NCBI RefSeq assembly: GCF_000721935.1
Contig: NZ_KL585411.1
Location: 62,873 to 71,240, forward strand
Direction: 5' to 3'
Origin: Streptomyces sp. NRRL WC-3549
GTDB taxonomy: Bacteria; Actinomycetota; Actinomycetes; Streptomycetales; Streptomycetaceae
Length of the DNA stretch: 8,368 nt
Below the pieces are notes generated by a model. The model did no database searches. It was not told where the DNA came from and was given only the letters and a program-made list of their open reading frames with translations. The translations under genes and the position numbers were made by a program. Below, one piece after another: positions 1 through 5,977 of this stretch (position 1 is its first letter; every line of letters starts with the position of its first letter).

Positions 1-1425
1 CCCCCCCCCGCCGCGAGCGCGGTCACCGTCATCGCGTCGGTGAACGCCTCCCGTACGCCGAGGGCCACGGTGGAACGCAGGGGTTCCGGCAGCTCCGCCG
101 GGCCGGGTCCGAGGACGTCGGTCAGCGGGGGTGAGGCGTTCCGGCGGCCCAGGGCGGCGGCACGGTCGGTGAAGACGGTCGTCAGGAGGGAGCCCTGGAC
201 GGCGATACCGAGGGCGGAGCCGAGTTGCCGGGTGGAGTCGTTGACGGCGGAGCCGAGAGCCGCCGCGTCGGACGGCAGGGACCCCATGACGGACTCCGTG
301 GCGGCGGCGGCCACCAGACCGGCGCCGAACCCCGCGACCAGTTGGAAGACCAGGCAGCGGGGGTAGCCGGACGTGGCGTCGGTGGTCGCCAGGACGAGGA
401 AGCCGAGGGTGACGACGACCAGCCCGCCGGTGACGGGGAGCCGGACGCCCGGGGCCCGGCCGGTGCCCGGACGCCGCGCCCGCCGCCAGTGCCGCGGGGA
501 GCGGCATGGTCCGTACACCGGCCTCCAACGGCCCGTAGCCGAGCACCCCTTGCAGGTAGAGGGTCAGGACGAAGAGCGCGCCGAAGAGAGCGAAGGACAT
601 CAGGGTGAGGGCCGTCGCGGCCACCCAGACGTGCGGGGCGCGCAGGAGGCCGAGCGGGAGCATGGGGTCCGGGGTACGGGACTGCCACAGCACGAACGCG
701 GTGAGCAGCAGAGCCGCGACGGCGAACCCGGTGAGGGTGGCGGCACTCGTCCAGCCCCGGTGCGGACCCTCGATCACCGCCCACACCAGGGCCAGCAGGC
801 CGCCCGCGGACAGCGAGGCCCCCGGGGCGTCGAACCCCTTGCGCCGGGCGGCACGGGACTCGGGGACCAGGAACGCCGCCCCGGTGACGACCGCGGCGGC
901 GAGGGGCACGTTGATCCAGAAGGCGGCCCGCCAGGAGAACTGCTCGACCAGCCAGCCGCCGATGAGCGGCCCGCCGAGTCCGCCGAGCCCGCCGACGGCC
1001 GCCCAGACGGCGATGGCCCGGGCCCGCTCCGCGGGCTCGGGGAACGTGTGGTGGATGACGGCGAGCGTGGCGGGCATCAGCAGGGCCGCTCCCGCCCCCA
1101 TGCAGCACCGTGCGGCGATCAGCTGCCACGGCGCGGACGCCTCGGCGCCGGCCCAGGACGCGGCGCCGCACAGGGCCACACCGCTCAGGAACGAGCGGCG
1201 GCGCCCCCAGCTGTCGGTGAAGGCCCCGACGGACAGGACGGTTCCGCCCAGGACCAGGGCGTAGCCGTCGACGATCCACTGCACCTGGGCGGTGCTCGCC
1301 GGGAGGCCCTGCCGGAGGTCGGGTACGGCCACGTTGAGGATGGTGACGTCCATGCCCAGCATGAACAGTCCGGCGCACACCACGGCCGTGGTCCATACGC
1401 GCGGCGCAGGCGGCCGGTACCTCAT
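1..1425 (-). CDS. MFS multidrug exporter, DHA2 (EmrB/QacA-like) family; partial at left edge, with an apparent frameshift near 455-485
   Basis: A proton-driven drug exporter of the inner membrane, read from ATG at 1425 with the SD GAGGTG five bases upstream. The first ~318 residues carry family signatures: MDVTILNVAVP in helix 1 (residues 25-35), motif A GAFTDSWGRRRSF (67-79), motif C GGLGGPLIGG (148-157), and a run of hydrophobic helices. At about 455-485 the homologous frame shifts by one base, as by a 1-nt insertion or 2-nt deletion. The next ~155 codons in the new frame read like the exporter C-terminal half (LPVTGGLVVVTLGFLVLATT; later VNDSTRQLGSALGIAVQGS). The original frame stays open to the edge but becomes Arg/Pro-rich and non-membrane, so a gene finder would report an unbroken but wrong C-terminus. 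The extreme C-terminus lies outside the window, beyond a run of nine C. It may be a pseudogene or a sequencing error. Substrate unknown. Confidence 0.85.
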   Translation of the reverse strand, partial: MRYRPPAPRVWTTAVVCAGLFMLGMDVTILNVAVPDLRQGLPASTAQVQWIVDGYALVLGGTVLSVGAFTDSWGRRRSFLSGVALCGAASWAGAEASAPWQLIAARCCMGAGAALLMPATLAVIHHTFPEPAERARAIAVWAAVGGLGGLGGPLIGGWLVEQFSWRAAFWINVPLAAAVVTGAAFLVPESRAARRKGFDAPGASLSAGGLLALVWAVIEGPHRGWTSAATLTGFAVAALLLTAFVLWQSRTPDPMLPLGLLRAPHVWVAATALTLMSFALFGALFVLTLYLQGVLGYGPLEAGVRTMPLPAALAAGAASGHRPGPGRPAPRHRRAGRRHPRLPRPGDHRRHVRLPPLPGLPTGRGVRRRSGGRRRHGVRHGVPAVRRGGSRLRRQRLHPATRLRPRYRRPGLPPDDRLHRPCRRPGPPERLTPADRRPRTRPGGAAGTPAFHRGPRRTGGVHRRDDGDRARGGGG

Positions 1426-1469
1426 CGGGACACCTCGACGGGCGGCCGGGTGGTGGTCGTCTCGCGCAT
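1422..1469 (-). CDS. Possible 15-codon leader peptide overlapping the exporter start
   Basis: A short reading frame encodes MRETTTTRPPVEVSR. Its ATG at 1469 is preceded by a good SD (GAGGGGG, about five bases away). Its TGA overlaps the exporter ATG as ATGA, so ribosomes ending here could restart on the exporter. Coupled short leaders upstream of drug-resistance genes are a known way to control expression, but no antibiotic-stalling motif is visible. It could instead be the true exporter N-terminus after another indel, or a chance ORF. Confidence 0.35.
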   Translation of the reverse strand: MRETTTTRPPVEVSR

Positions 1470-1820
1470 CAGAACCCCCTCGAAGCCGCGTACGCGGAAC
1501 ACTTCCGGAACGATCGCCCCGCCGGAAAGTGACGGGTGACGAGGAGCCGCTTCCACCGGGTGCCCGACGCGGCCGCGGACGAGCGGGGCCCCGGTTCCGG
1601 ACCGGGTCCTTCCGTCGCCGCGCCCATCGCCGAGGGCCCACCACGGCGGCTCGAACTCGACACCCGGCCCGGCCCCGGGTGCACGTTCCGGCCGCTGCTC
1701 CCCCGGAGTACCGGCCCGGGATCCGGCCCCTGACCACGGCGACGTTCACCGGGCGGGCCGGCCGGGCAGACCTGATGCCGACATCGTCACGTCACCCCGT
1801 CCCCCACAGGGAGTTGCCTC
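1470..1820. other. Divergent intergenic control region between exporter and PhoX-type phosphatase
   Basis: I see no gene I can support in these 351 bases. They should hold the promoters of both divergent genes. I recognise an imperfect inverted repeat at 1500-1531, one PHO-box-like heptamer GTTCACC at 1744-1750 without a matching second unit, and the phosphatase Shine-Dalgarno AGGGAG at 1808-1813. Short frames on both strands are Pro/Arg/Gly-rich and look like GC-bias artefacts. Confidence 0.6.
1500..1531. promoter_or_regulatory. Imperfect inverted repeat, candidate operator
   Basis: CACTTCCGG (1500-1508) and CCGGAAAGTG (1522-1531) are inverted copies differing by one bulged base, 13 bases apart. 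The left arm also contains the perfect 8-bp palindrome TTCCGGAA (1503-1510). It sits 31 bp upstream of the exporter leader ATG, where a TetR/MarR-type repressor of a drug exporter could bind. No regulator gene is visible in the window. Confidence 0.3.
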
Positions 1821-3233
1821 ATGTCATCCGCGCCCCGCACCTCTTCCGTCCCGCACCCGGCGTCCACGTCCCGCCGGCCGGCGGGACGACGGCAGGTCCT
1901 CGCCACGAGCGGCGCCGCCGCCGCGTCCATCGCGTTCACCGGAGCCTTCACCGAGCTCTTCACCGGGACCTCCGCCGCCCGGGGGCACAGCGGTTACGGC
2001 CCCCTCCTGCCCGATCCGGACGGCCTGCTCGACCTGCCGAAAGGTTTCCGCTATCGGGTCCTCTCCCGCGAGGGCGACCCGCTGCGCTCCGGGGAGGGGC
2101 CGGTGCCCAGCAACCACGACGGCATGGCCGCCTTCGCCGGCCGTCGCGGCCGGACCCATCTGGTGCGCAACCACGAGAACCGGGACTACGCCGCGATCGG
2201 AGTCCCCACGGTCGAGGGCCTCACCTACGACCCGATGGGCAAGGGCGGCTGCACGGCCCTGGAACTCGACGGCCGGGGCCACGTCCTGGGCGAACGGGTC
2301 GCGATCGCGGGTACGGCGGTCAACTGCGCGGGCGGCCGCACCCCCTGGAACACCTGGCTGACCTGCGAGGAGACCGAGGACAAGGCCGGCACCAACGGGT
2401 ACACCAAGGACCACGGGTTCATCTTCGAGGTGGACGGCGCGGACCCGCACCGCACCGGCGCGGTGCCGCTGACCGCGATGGGCCGCTTCCAGCACGAGGC
2501 CGTCGCGGTCGACCCGGAGAACGGGATCGTGTACGAGACCGAGGACGCCTTCGAGCACCCGTTCGGCCTGTTCTACCGGTTCCTCCCCGAGAAGCCGCTC
2601 GGCGGGACCGGCTCACTGCGGGCGGGCGGCGACCTGGAGGCCATGCGGGTGCCCGGGGTGCCCGACCTCTCCACCGTCCAGGAGCCGGGTGCGCGGTTCG
2701 ACCGGATCGAGTGGGTGCCGGTCCCGGACCCGCAGGCCTCCGGCACACCGATCCGGTTCCAGGACTTCGGCCCGAAGGGGATCACCCACGCCCAGAAGCT
2801 GGAGGGGTGTTACTGGGGCGGCTCGTCCGTCTACTTCGTCTCCAGCTTCGCGCACAGCGCCGAAGGGGCCGCGGCCGACCACTTCGGCCAGGTGTGGCGG
2901 TACGAGCCCCGGAAGCGCCGGCTGACCCTGGTGGTCGTCTTCGGCCCGGACACGGACATCGAGCTGCCCGGGGAGTCCCCGGACAACATCTGCCTGGCCG
3001 CCGACGGCGGGCTGATGGTGTGCGAGGACGGCGGCGGCGCGCAGCACGTGTTCGGGGTGACGCGGCAGGGCGAGGTCTATCCGATGGCCCGGGGGCGGCA
3101 GAACATCGGGACCGCCGAAGAGCCCGAATGGGGTGAGTTCGCCGGGGTCACGTTCGCACCGGACGGCAGGACGATGTTCGTCAACTGCTACACGCCGGGC
3201 ACCACGTTCGCGGTGACGGGCCCCTGGCGCTGA
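1821..3233 (+). CDS. Secreted PhoX/DUF839-family phosphatase (Tat-exported)
   Basis: 470 residues, matching the PhoX (DUF839, PF05787) family of calcium/iron-dependent alkaline phosphatases that release phosphate from organic phosphoesters outside the cell. The N-terminus has a twin-arginine stretch (R23-R24 in GRRQVLA), then a hydrophobic Ala-rich segment to about residue 47 and a possible cleavage site after SAA (51-53). Family landmarks appear in order: NHDGM (98-102), RNHENRDY (116-123), NTWLTCEET, GRFQHEAVAVDP, VYETED, FGLFYRF, CEDGGG, and FAGVTFAPDGRTMF near the end, where most members read N-x-Q-x-PG and this one reads NCYTPG. The ATG is supported by AGGGAG seven bases upstream. It is monocistronic, divergent from the exporter, and closed by a strong hairpin. 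No complete PHO box is visible, so PhoP control is not shown. Family assignment is firm; enzymatic activity is inferred. Confidence 0.88.
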   Translation: MSSAPRTSSVPHPASTSRRPAGRRQVLATSGAAAASIAFTGAFTELFTGTSAARGHSGYGPLLPDPDGLLDLPKGFRYRVLSREGDPLRSGEGPVPSNHDGMAAFAGRRGRTHLVRNHENRDYAAIGVPTVEGLTYDPMGKGGCTALELDGRGHVLGERVAIAGTAVNCAGGRTPWNTWLTCEETEDKAGTNGYTKDHGFIFEVDGADPHRTGAVPLTAMGRFQHEAVAVDPENGIVYETEDAFEHPFGLFYRFLPEKPLGGTGSLRAGGDLEAMRVPGVPDLSTVQEPGARFDRIEWVPVPDPQASGTPIRFQDFGPKGITHAQKLEGCYWGGSSVYFVSSFAHSAEGAAADHFGQVWRYEPRKRRLTLVVVFGPDTDIELPGESPDNICLAADGGLMVCEDGGGAQHVFGVTRQGEVYPMARGRQNIGTAEEPEWGEFAGVTFAPDGRTMFVNCYTPGTTFAVTGPWR

Positions 3234-3237
3234 GCGA

Positions 3238-3281
3238 CCGTGCGCGGCGCCCCTCGGCGGCGGCCGGAGCGCCGCGCACGG
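3238..3281 (+). terminator. Long GC hairpin terminator after the PhoX-type gene
   Basis: Perfect 13-bp inverted arms CCGTGCGCGGCGC (3238-3250) and GCGCCGCGCACGG (3269-3281) flank an 18-base loop, starting four bases after the stop codon. There is no U-tract, as is usual for streptomycete terminators. The right arm ends 30 bp before the next start codon, so it also insulates the downstream gene. Confidence 0.8.
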
Positions 3282-3299
3282 AACCGACGACCCGTCAGC

Positions 3300-3311
3300 T
3301 AGCGTCCTTCA
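3300..3311 (+). promoter_or_regulatory. Candidate -10 element for a leaderless transcript of the deacetylase gene
   Basis: TAGCGT (3300-3305) fits the TAnnnT -10 pattern of the housekeeping sigma factor. The six bases after it place the expected transcription start at or next to the GTG at 3312. No Shine-Dalgarno precedes that GTG. No good -35 is visible; the -35 position overlaps the upstream terminator arm. A second -10-like TAGGAT at 3329-3334 would start transcription inside the gene. Confidence 0.4.
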
Positions 3312-4235
3312 GTGATCAAATCAGTTCATAGGATGACAGCACTGGCGATTCTGGGCGGGGTGGTTCTCGCGGGCTGCGGCGGCCCGGAGGCCACCCGCGC
3401 CGGGACCCCGGCCCCCGCATCGAGTCCGGGCCCGGCGGCGAAGACGGCTCCGGAACGGATGGAGGGACCGCCCACCATGGCCCCCGGCCCGGCCGGTCTG
3501 ACCCCGGTGTTCGAACGCCGGGCACCGGCCGGACCGGCCACCGGCCCCGGCTCCCCCACCCCCGGTTCCGCTGCCCCCGGGCGGGGCGGCGAGGCCGCGG
3601 ACGACAAGGTCGTGGCACTCACCTTCGACGCCGACATGACCGCGGACCAGGGGCCGCGCGCCGAGGCCGGGGAGCACTTCGACAATCCGGAGCTGATCGC
3701 GCTGCTGCGCCGGCTGAAGGTGCCCGCGACCGTCTTCATGACCGGCCGGTGGGCCGAGGAGTATCCGGACCAGGCCCGCTCGATCGGCACCGATCCGCTG
3801 TTCGAGATCGCCAACCACTCGTACAGCCACTACGCCTTCTCCTCGCCCTGCTACGGGCTGCCGACCGTCGAGGAGGGCGGCATGCGGGGCGAGGTGGAGC
3901 GGGCGTTCGACGCGATCCGGAAGACGGGGGCGCGCCAGGTGGTGCCGTACTTCCGCTTCCCCGGCGGCTGCTACGACGACGCGTCGCGCAAGGCCCTGGC
4001 CCCGACGGGCGTGACGGCGGTGCAGTGGGACGTCGTCAGCGGCGACGCCTTCGCCACCGACGCGGACGCGGTGGCCGAACAGGTGCTGGACGGGGTCGAG
4101 CCGGGCTCGCTGGTCGTCATGCACTGCACGCGCAGTGCCGCGCCGGTCACCGGCGAGGCGGTACGCCAGGTGGTCCCGGCGCTGCGCGAGCGCGGGTACC
4201 GCTTCGTGAAGGTCTCCGAGCTGATGCGGGGCTGA
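3312..4235 (+). CDS. Lipoprotein with NodB polysaccharide-deacetylase domain (CE4-like), variant motif 1
   Basis: 307 residues. The N-terminus is a lipoprotein signal: Lys3, His6 and Arg7, a hydrophobic core, and lipobox LAGC with lipidated Cys22. This supports the GTG start, because beginning at the internal ATG (3333) would remove all positive charges. Residues ~25-98 are a Pro/Ala/Gly-rich spacer from the membrane. The NodB domain fills ~100-305: TFDAD (104-108), NHSYSH with metal ligands His169 and His173, RFPGGCY with Arg215, a WDV motif, and VVMHC with His271. The family removes N- or O-acetyl groups from peptidoglycan or other polysaccharides using a metal bound by Asp-His-His. The usual motif 1 is TFDDG; here the second Asp is Ala107 and an Asp follows at 108, so metal binding may be altered or shifted. 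Transcribed alone between two hairpins. Substrate unknown. Confidence 0.85.
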   Translation: MIKSVHRMTALAILGGVVLAGCGGPEATRAGTPAPASSPGPAAKTAPERMEGPPTMAPGPAGLTPVFERRAPAGPATGPGSPTPGSAAPGRGGEAADDKVVALTFDADMTADQGPRAEAGEHFDNPELIALLRRLKVPATVFMTGRWAEEYPDQARSIGTDPLFEIANHSYSHYAFSSPCYGLPTVEEGGMRGEVERAFDAIRKTGARQVVPYFRFPGGCYDDASRKALAPTGVTAVQWDVVSGDAFATDADAVAEQVLDGVEPGSLVVMHCTRSAAPVTGEAVRQVVPALRERGYRFVKVSELMRG

Positions 4236-4242
4236 GGCCACG

Positions 4243-4261
4243 GCTCCGGCTCAGCCGGAGC
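4243..4261. terminator. Bidirectional hairpin between convergent genes
   Basis: Perfect 9-bp arms GCTCCGGCT (4243-4251) and AGCCGGAGC (4253-4261) are centred on position 4252; in practice the inner bases would form the loop. It begins eight bases after the deacetylase stop and contains the stop codon of the minus-strand zinc-ribbon gene, so the same symmetric element could end both transcripts. Confidence 0.55.
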
Positions 4262-4442
4262 AGGCCGTGCGGCCCCCTTCCTGCCAGGCGCAGACCGGGC
4301 ACAGGGTGGCGCCCTTCGTCGACTCCGGGTACTCCGTCGGCTCCCGGCACAGCACGCACTCGGCGTACGGCCCGCCCTTGCCCTCGTCCGCGTCCCCGGG
4401 CACAGGCCTCGGAGCGGGTGTCTCGCAGTAGGCGTCGTCCAT
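4251..4442 (-). CDS. Small zinc-ribbon-like protein, 63 residues, function unknown
   Basis: I recognise no named family with a known role. The protein has two CxxC knuckles, Cys29-Cys32 (CVLC) and Cys48-Cys51 (CPVC), 15 residues apart, as expected for a small zinc ribbon. Two extra cysteines (Cys6 and Cys61) lie near the ends. The N-terminal third is acidic and Pro/Gly-rich, and there is no signal peptide or membrane segment, so it is probably cytoplasmic. The ordered cysteine spacing and the varied composition, unlike the Arg/Pro-rich shadow frames around it, support a real gene. There is no Shine-Dalgarno before the ATG, but a -10-like TACGCT lies eight bases upstream, suggesting a leaderless transcript. 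It converges on the deacetylase gene, with its stop inside the shared hairpin. Confidence 0.72.
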   Translation of the reverse strand: MDDAYCETPAPRPVPGDADEGKGGPYAECVLCREPTEYPESTKGATLCPVCAWQEGGRTACSG

Positions 4443-4456
4443 GCGTACGAGCGTAC
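4443..4456 (-). promoter_or_regulatory. Candidate -10 element for a leaderless zinc-ribbon transcript
   Basis: On the minus strand, TACGCT (4456-4451) fits TAnnnT and lies eight bases before the ATG at 4442, so transcription would start at or within two bases of the start codon. It is part of the short inverted repeat GTACG-AG-CGTAC (4445-4456), which could also serve as an operator. No -35 is evident. Confidence 0.33.
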
Positions 4457-4567
4457 TCAGCGCCGCAGCGAGGCGGGCCGTGCGGTGCCGGCGGCCGGCG
4501 CGGGGGCGAAGAGCACCCGCAGCGGGGCCGACCTGCCGGTGCCGTTGGCGCCTTCGACGTGCACGCG
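4457..4567 (-). pseudogene. Relic resembling an ABC-transporter ATPase P-loop segment
   Basis: Read on the minus strand from about 4567 to the TGA at 4457-4459, the frame gives RVHVEGANGTGRS, then APLRVL and a Pro/Ala tail. This closely resembles the Walker A region of ABC ATPases (G-A-N-G-T-G-K-S-T-L-L-R-V-L). The essential Lys is Arg, the following Thr-Leu is Ala-Pro, and nothing of the rest of an ATPase follows. It abuts the AIM24 relic in a different frame. The reading rests on about a dozen conserved positions and could be a coincidence of GC-rich codons. Confidence 0.4.
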
Positions 4568-4878
4568 GGGTCGAAGCAGAGGACGTCGCGGCCGTTGATC
4601 GTCAGGACGCCGCCCCGTTGCCTCTCCACGCTGAGGCGATTCGCCGCCTCGTGGGCGAACCAGGCCTCGCCCTGACCGCGTACCGCCATGAGCGGGGAGG
4701 CCCTCGCCGGTTGCCGCGCGCTTGAGCAAGCCGCCGGTGCCCTGGCCCTTGCGTTCGAACTGGCGGTCGCCCCGGAAGGCGATCATCGATCCCTGACGTG
4801 CGTCTCACCGTCGACCGTGCACGTGACGGACTCGGCGTTCTCCAGGGTGATACCGGGTGCGGGGGCCTGCTGGGCCAT
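4564..4878 (-). pseudogene. Truncated, frameshifted AIM24-family gene (5' half only)
   Basis: Three frame pieces together read as the first ~105 residues of an AIM24-family protein (a beta-roll family of unclear bacterial role). Piece 1 starts at ATG 4878: MAQQAPAPGITLENAESV through TCTVDGETHV, ending at a TGA at 4783. Piece 2, in another frame, reads SMIAFRGDRQFERKGQG, then GGLLKRAATGEGLP. Piece 3, back in the first frame, reads MAVRGQGEAWFAHEAANRL, then VLTINGRDVLCFDPA. The breaks look like single-base indels in homopolymers: GGG where GGGG would restore piece 2 (near 4793), and CCCC where CCC would restore piece 3 (near 4693). The conserved second half of the family (about another 100 residues) is absent, replaced by the P-loop-like relic. 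Even if the indels were sequencing errors, the gene would be truncated. Confidence 0.65.
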
Positions 4879-4967
4879 GTGCGCGCTCGAAGAGAGGTCG
4901 CTCCCCAGGGCGTGCGCCCTCACCCGGCACCACTCGTTCCGCCACGAGCCGCCGTCCGGGGGCCTGG

Positions 4968-4980
4968 CAGACTGGACGCC
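4968..4980 (+). promoter_or_regulatory. Candidate -10 element for a leaderless peptidyl-tRNA hydrolase transcript
   Basis: CAGACT (4968-4973) is one base from a TAGACT -10 and lies seven bases before the GTG at 4981, so the transcript would begin at or very near the start codon. Only a weak GGAC could act as Shine-Dalgarno. No clear -35 is seen. Confidence 0.35.
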
Positions 4981-5718
4981 GTGAGCAGCGACGACCTTCC
5001 CCAGCCCCTTCCCGCGACGCCCGCGGACAGCCCGTTCCGCACGGAGCCGACTCCCCGCGACGAGGCACCGCAGTACGTGCTTCCGCTGGTGGTGCACCTG
5101 GAGAAGACCGATCCCCCCGCGCGCACCGACGCCTTGGAGACCGCCGCGCGCGCCGTGCTCACCGTCCTCTCGGACGAACGTTCGCTGGGCGACGGGGAGT
5201 GGGCGCGGGCGATGCGGGACTGGCAGGACGCCCGGATCCGCAAGGTGGTGCGCCGGGCGCGCGGCGCGGAGTGGCGCAAGGCGTCGGCGCTGCCCGGGAT
5301 CACGGTCACGGGCGCGCACGCCGAGGTGCGGGTGTTCCCGCCGATCCCGCTGGACGGCTGGCCCAAGGAGCTGGCCAAGCTCCAGGTGTCCGGTACGGAG
5401 CTGGACGACCCGGAGCCCCCGCCGGCGCCCGACGGGAGCGGTCCGGTGCTCTGGCTCAACCCGGAGCTGGACATGTCGGCGGGCAAGACGATGGCGCAGG
5501 CCGGGCACGGTGCGCAGCTCGCGTGGTGGGAGCTGTCGGACACCGAGCGCAAGGCGTGGCGCGAGGCCGGCTTCCCGCTCTCCGTCGCGGCTGCGGAGCC
5601 CGGCCGCTGGCGTGAGCTGACCGCGAGCGGACTGCCGGTGGTACGCGACGCGGGGTTCACCGAGATCGCCCCGGGTTCGTGCACCGTCGTGGCGGACCAC
5701 CCGGCCCTGCGCCGCTGA
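4981..5718 (+). CDS. Peptidyl-tRNA hydrolase II (PTH2) family protein with an N-terminal duplicated lobe
   Basis: 245 residues. The C-terminal ~90 residues carry PTH2 hallmarks: VLWLNPELDMSAGKTMAQ leading into AGHGAQ (catalytic-motif Lys169, Gln173, His176), and DAGFTEIAPGSCTVVA (223-238), matching the family's DAG-x-T-x-I-x-PG-S/T-x-T-V strand. PTH2 enzymes free tRNA from prematurely released peptidyl-tRNA in the cytoplasm. They are usually near 120 residues, so this one is twice as long. The N-terminal half (about 30-122) looks like a second, degenerate copy: QYVLPLVV, then EWRKASALPGITVTGAHAEV, comparable with GRWRELTASGLPVVRDAGF (208-226), but without the GKxxAQ motif. I chose the GTG at 4981 because the frame further upstream overlaps the AIM24 relic in antisense and is Gly/Arg-rich. 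Followed by a strong hairpin, so probably monocistronic. Hydrolase activity is inferred. Confidence 0.8.
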   Translation: MSSDDLPQPLPATPADSPFRTEPTPRDEAPQYVLPLVVHLEKTDPPARTDALETAARAVLTVLSDERSLGDGEWARAMRDWQDARIRKVVRRARGAEWRKASALPGITVTGAHAEVRVFPPIPLDGWPKELAKLQVSGTELDDPEPPPAPDGSGPVLWLNPELDMSAGKTMAQAGHGAQLAWWELSDTERKAWREAGFPLSVAAAEPGRWRELTASGLPVVRDAGFTEIAPGSCTVVADHPALRR

Positions 5719-5771
5719 CCCCACGGGGCCGACGCGCGGGCCGGTGGCCCCGGGGCCGAACGGCGGTCCAC

Positions 5772-5829
5772 GACCACGGGGCCCGGGGCACGGTCCACGA
5801 CCGCGCCCCGCGCCCCGGGCCCCGTGGTC
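5772..5829 (+). terminator. Large nested hairpin terminator with 18-bp perfect arms
   Basis: GACCACGGGGCCCGGGGC (5772-5789) and GCCCCGGGCCCCGTGGTC (5812-5829) are perfect inverted copies around a 22-base loop. The loop holds its own hairpin, CGGTC (5791-5795) and GACCG (5799-5803). The 12-mer CGGTCCACGACC occurs twice in direct orientation (5764-5775 and 5791-5802). It lies 53 bases after the hydrolase stop and has no U-tract. Confidence 0.7.
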
Positions 5830-5977
5830 CGGGCCGGCGCCGTACCCGCGCGGTCCGCGGGGGCCGGGGCGCCGGCACCGCCCGAACACGTCCGTTCCGC
5901 GCGGCGGTTCGACGGTGCCACGGCGAATCCCGCCCGGGCCGTGACGTGGATCCGGCGGCCTCACCCCCTCCCGCGCT

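Noticed and set aside
1..9. Run of nine C at the left edge as a phase-variation tract
   Set aside because: It lies at the window end within the exporter reading direction. Its true length and coding consequence cannot be judged here, and it may mark an assembly edge.
182..1396. Long minus-strand reading frame of about 400 codons across the exporter
   Set aside because: Arg/Gly/Pro-rich and free of membrane segments; the exporter signatures are in the other two minus-strand frames. It is a GC-bias shadow.
1744..1761. Single GTTCACC as a PHO box upstream of the PhoX-type gene
   Set aside because: Neither the following nor the preceding 11-mer matches, so there is no direct-repeat unit for PhoP.
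1934..1967. Three TTCACCG copies resembling a PHO box
   Set aside because: The copies are 12 bases apart, not 11, lie inside the signal-peptide coding region, and reflect an in-frame Phe-Thr repeat (FTGAFTELFTG).
1292..3136. Plus-strand frame of about 600 codons overlapping the intergenic region and the PhoX-type gene
   Set aside because: Low-complexity Arg/Pro/Gly composition, and it contradicts the clear PhoX frame with its Shine-Dalgarno and family motifs.
4798..4980. N-terminal extension of the hydrolase from 4798
   Set aside because: The extension is antisense to the AIM24 relic, Gly/Arg-rich and lacks a Shine-Dalgarno; the GTG at 4981 follows a -10-like element.
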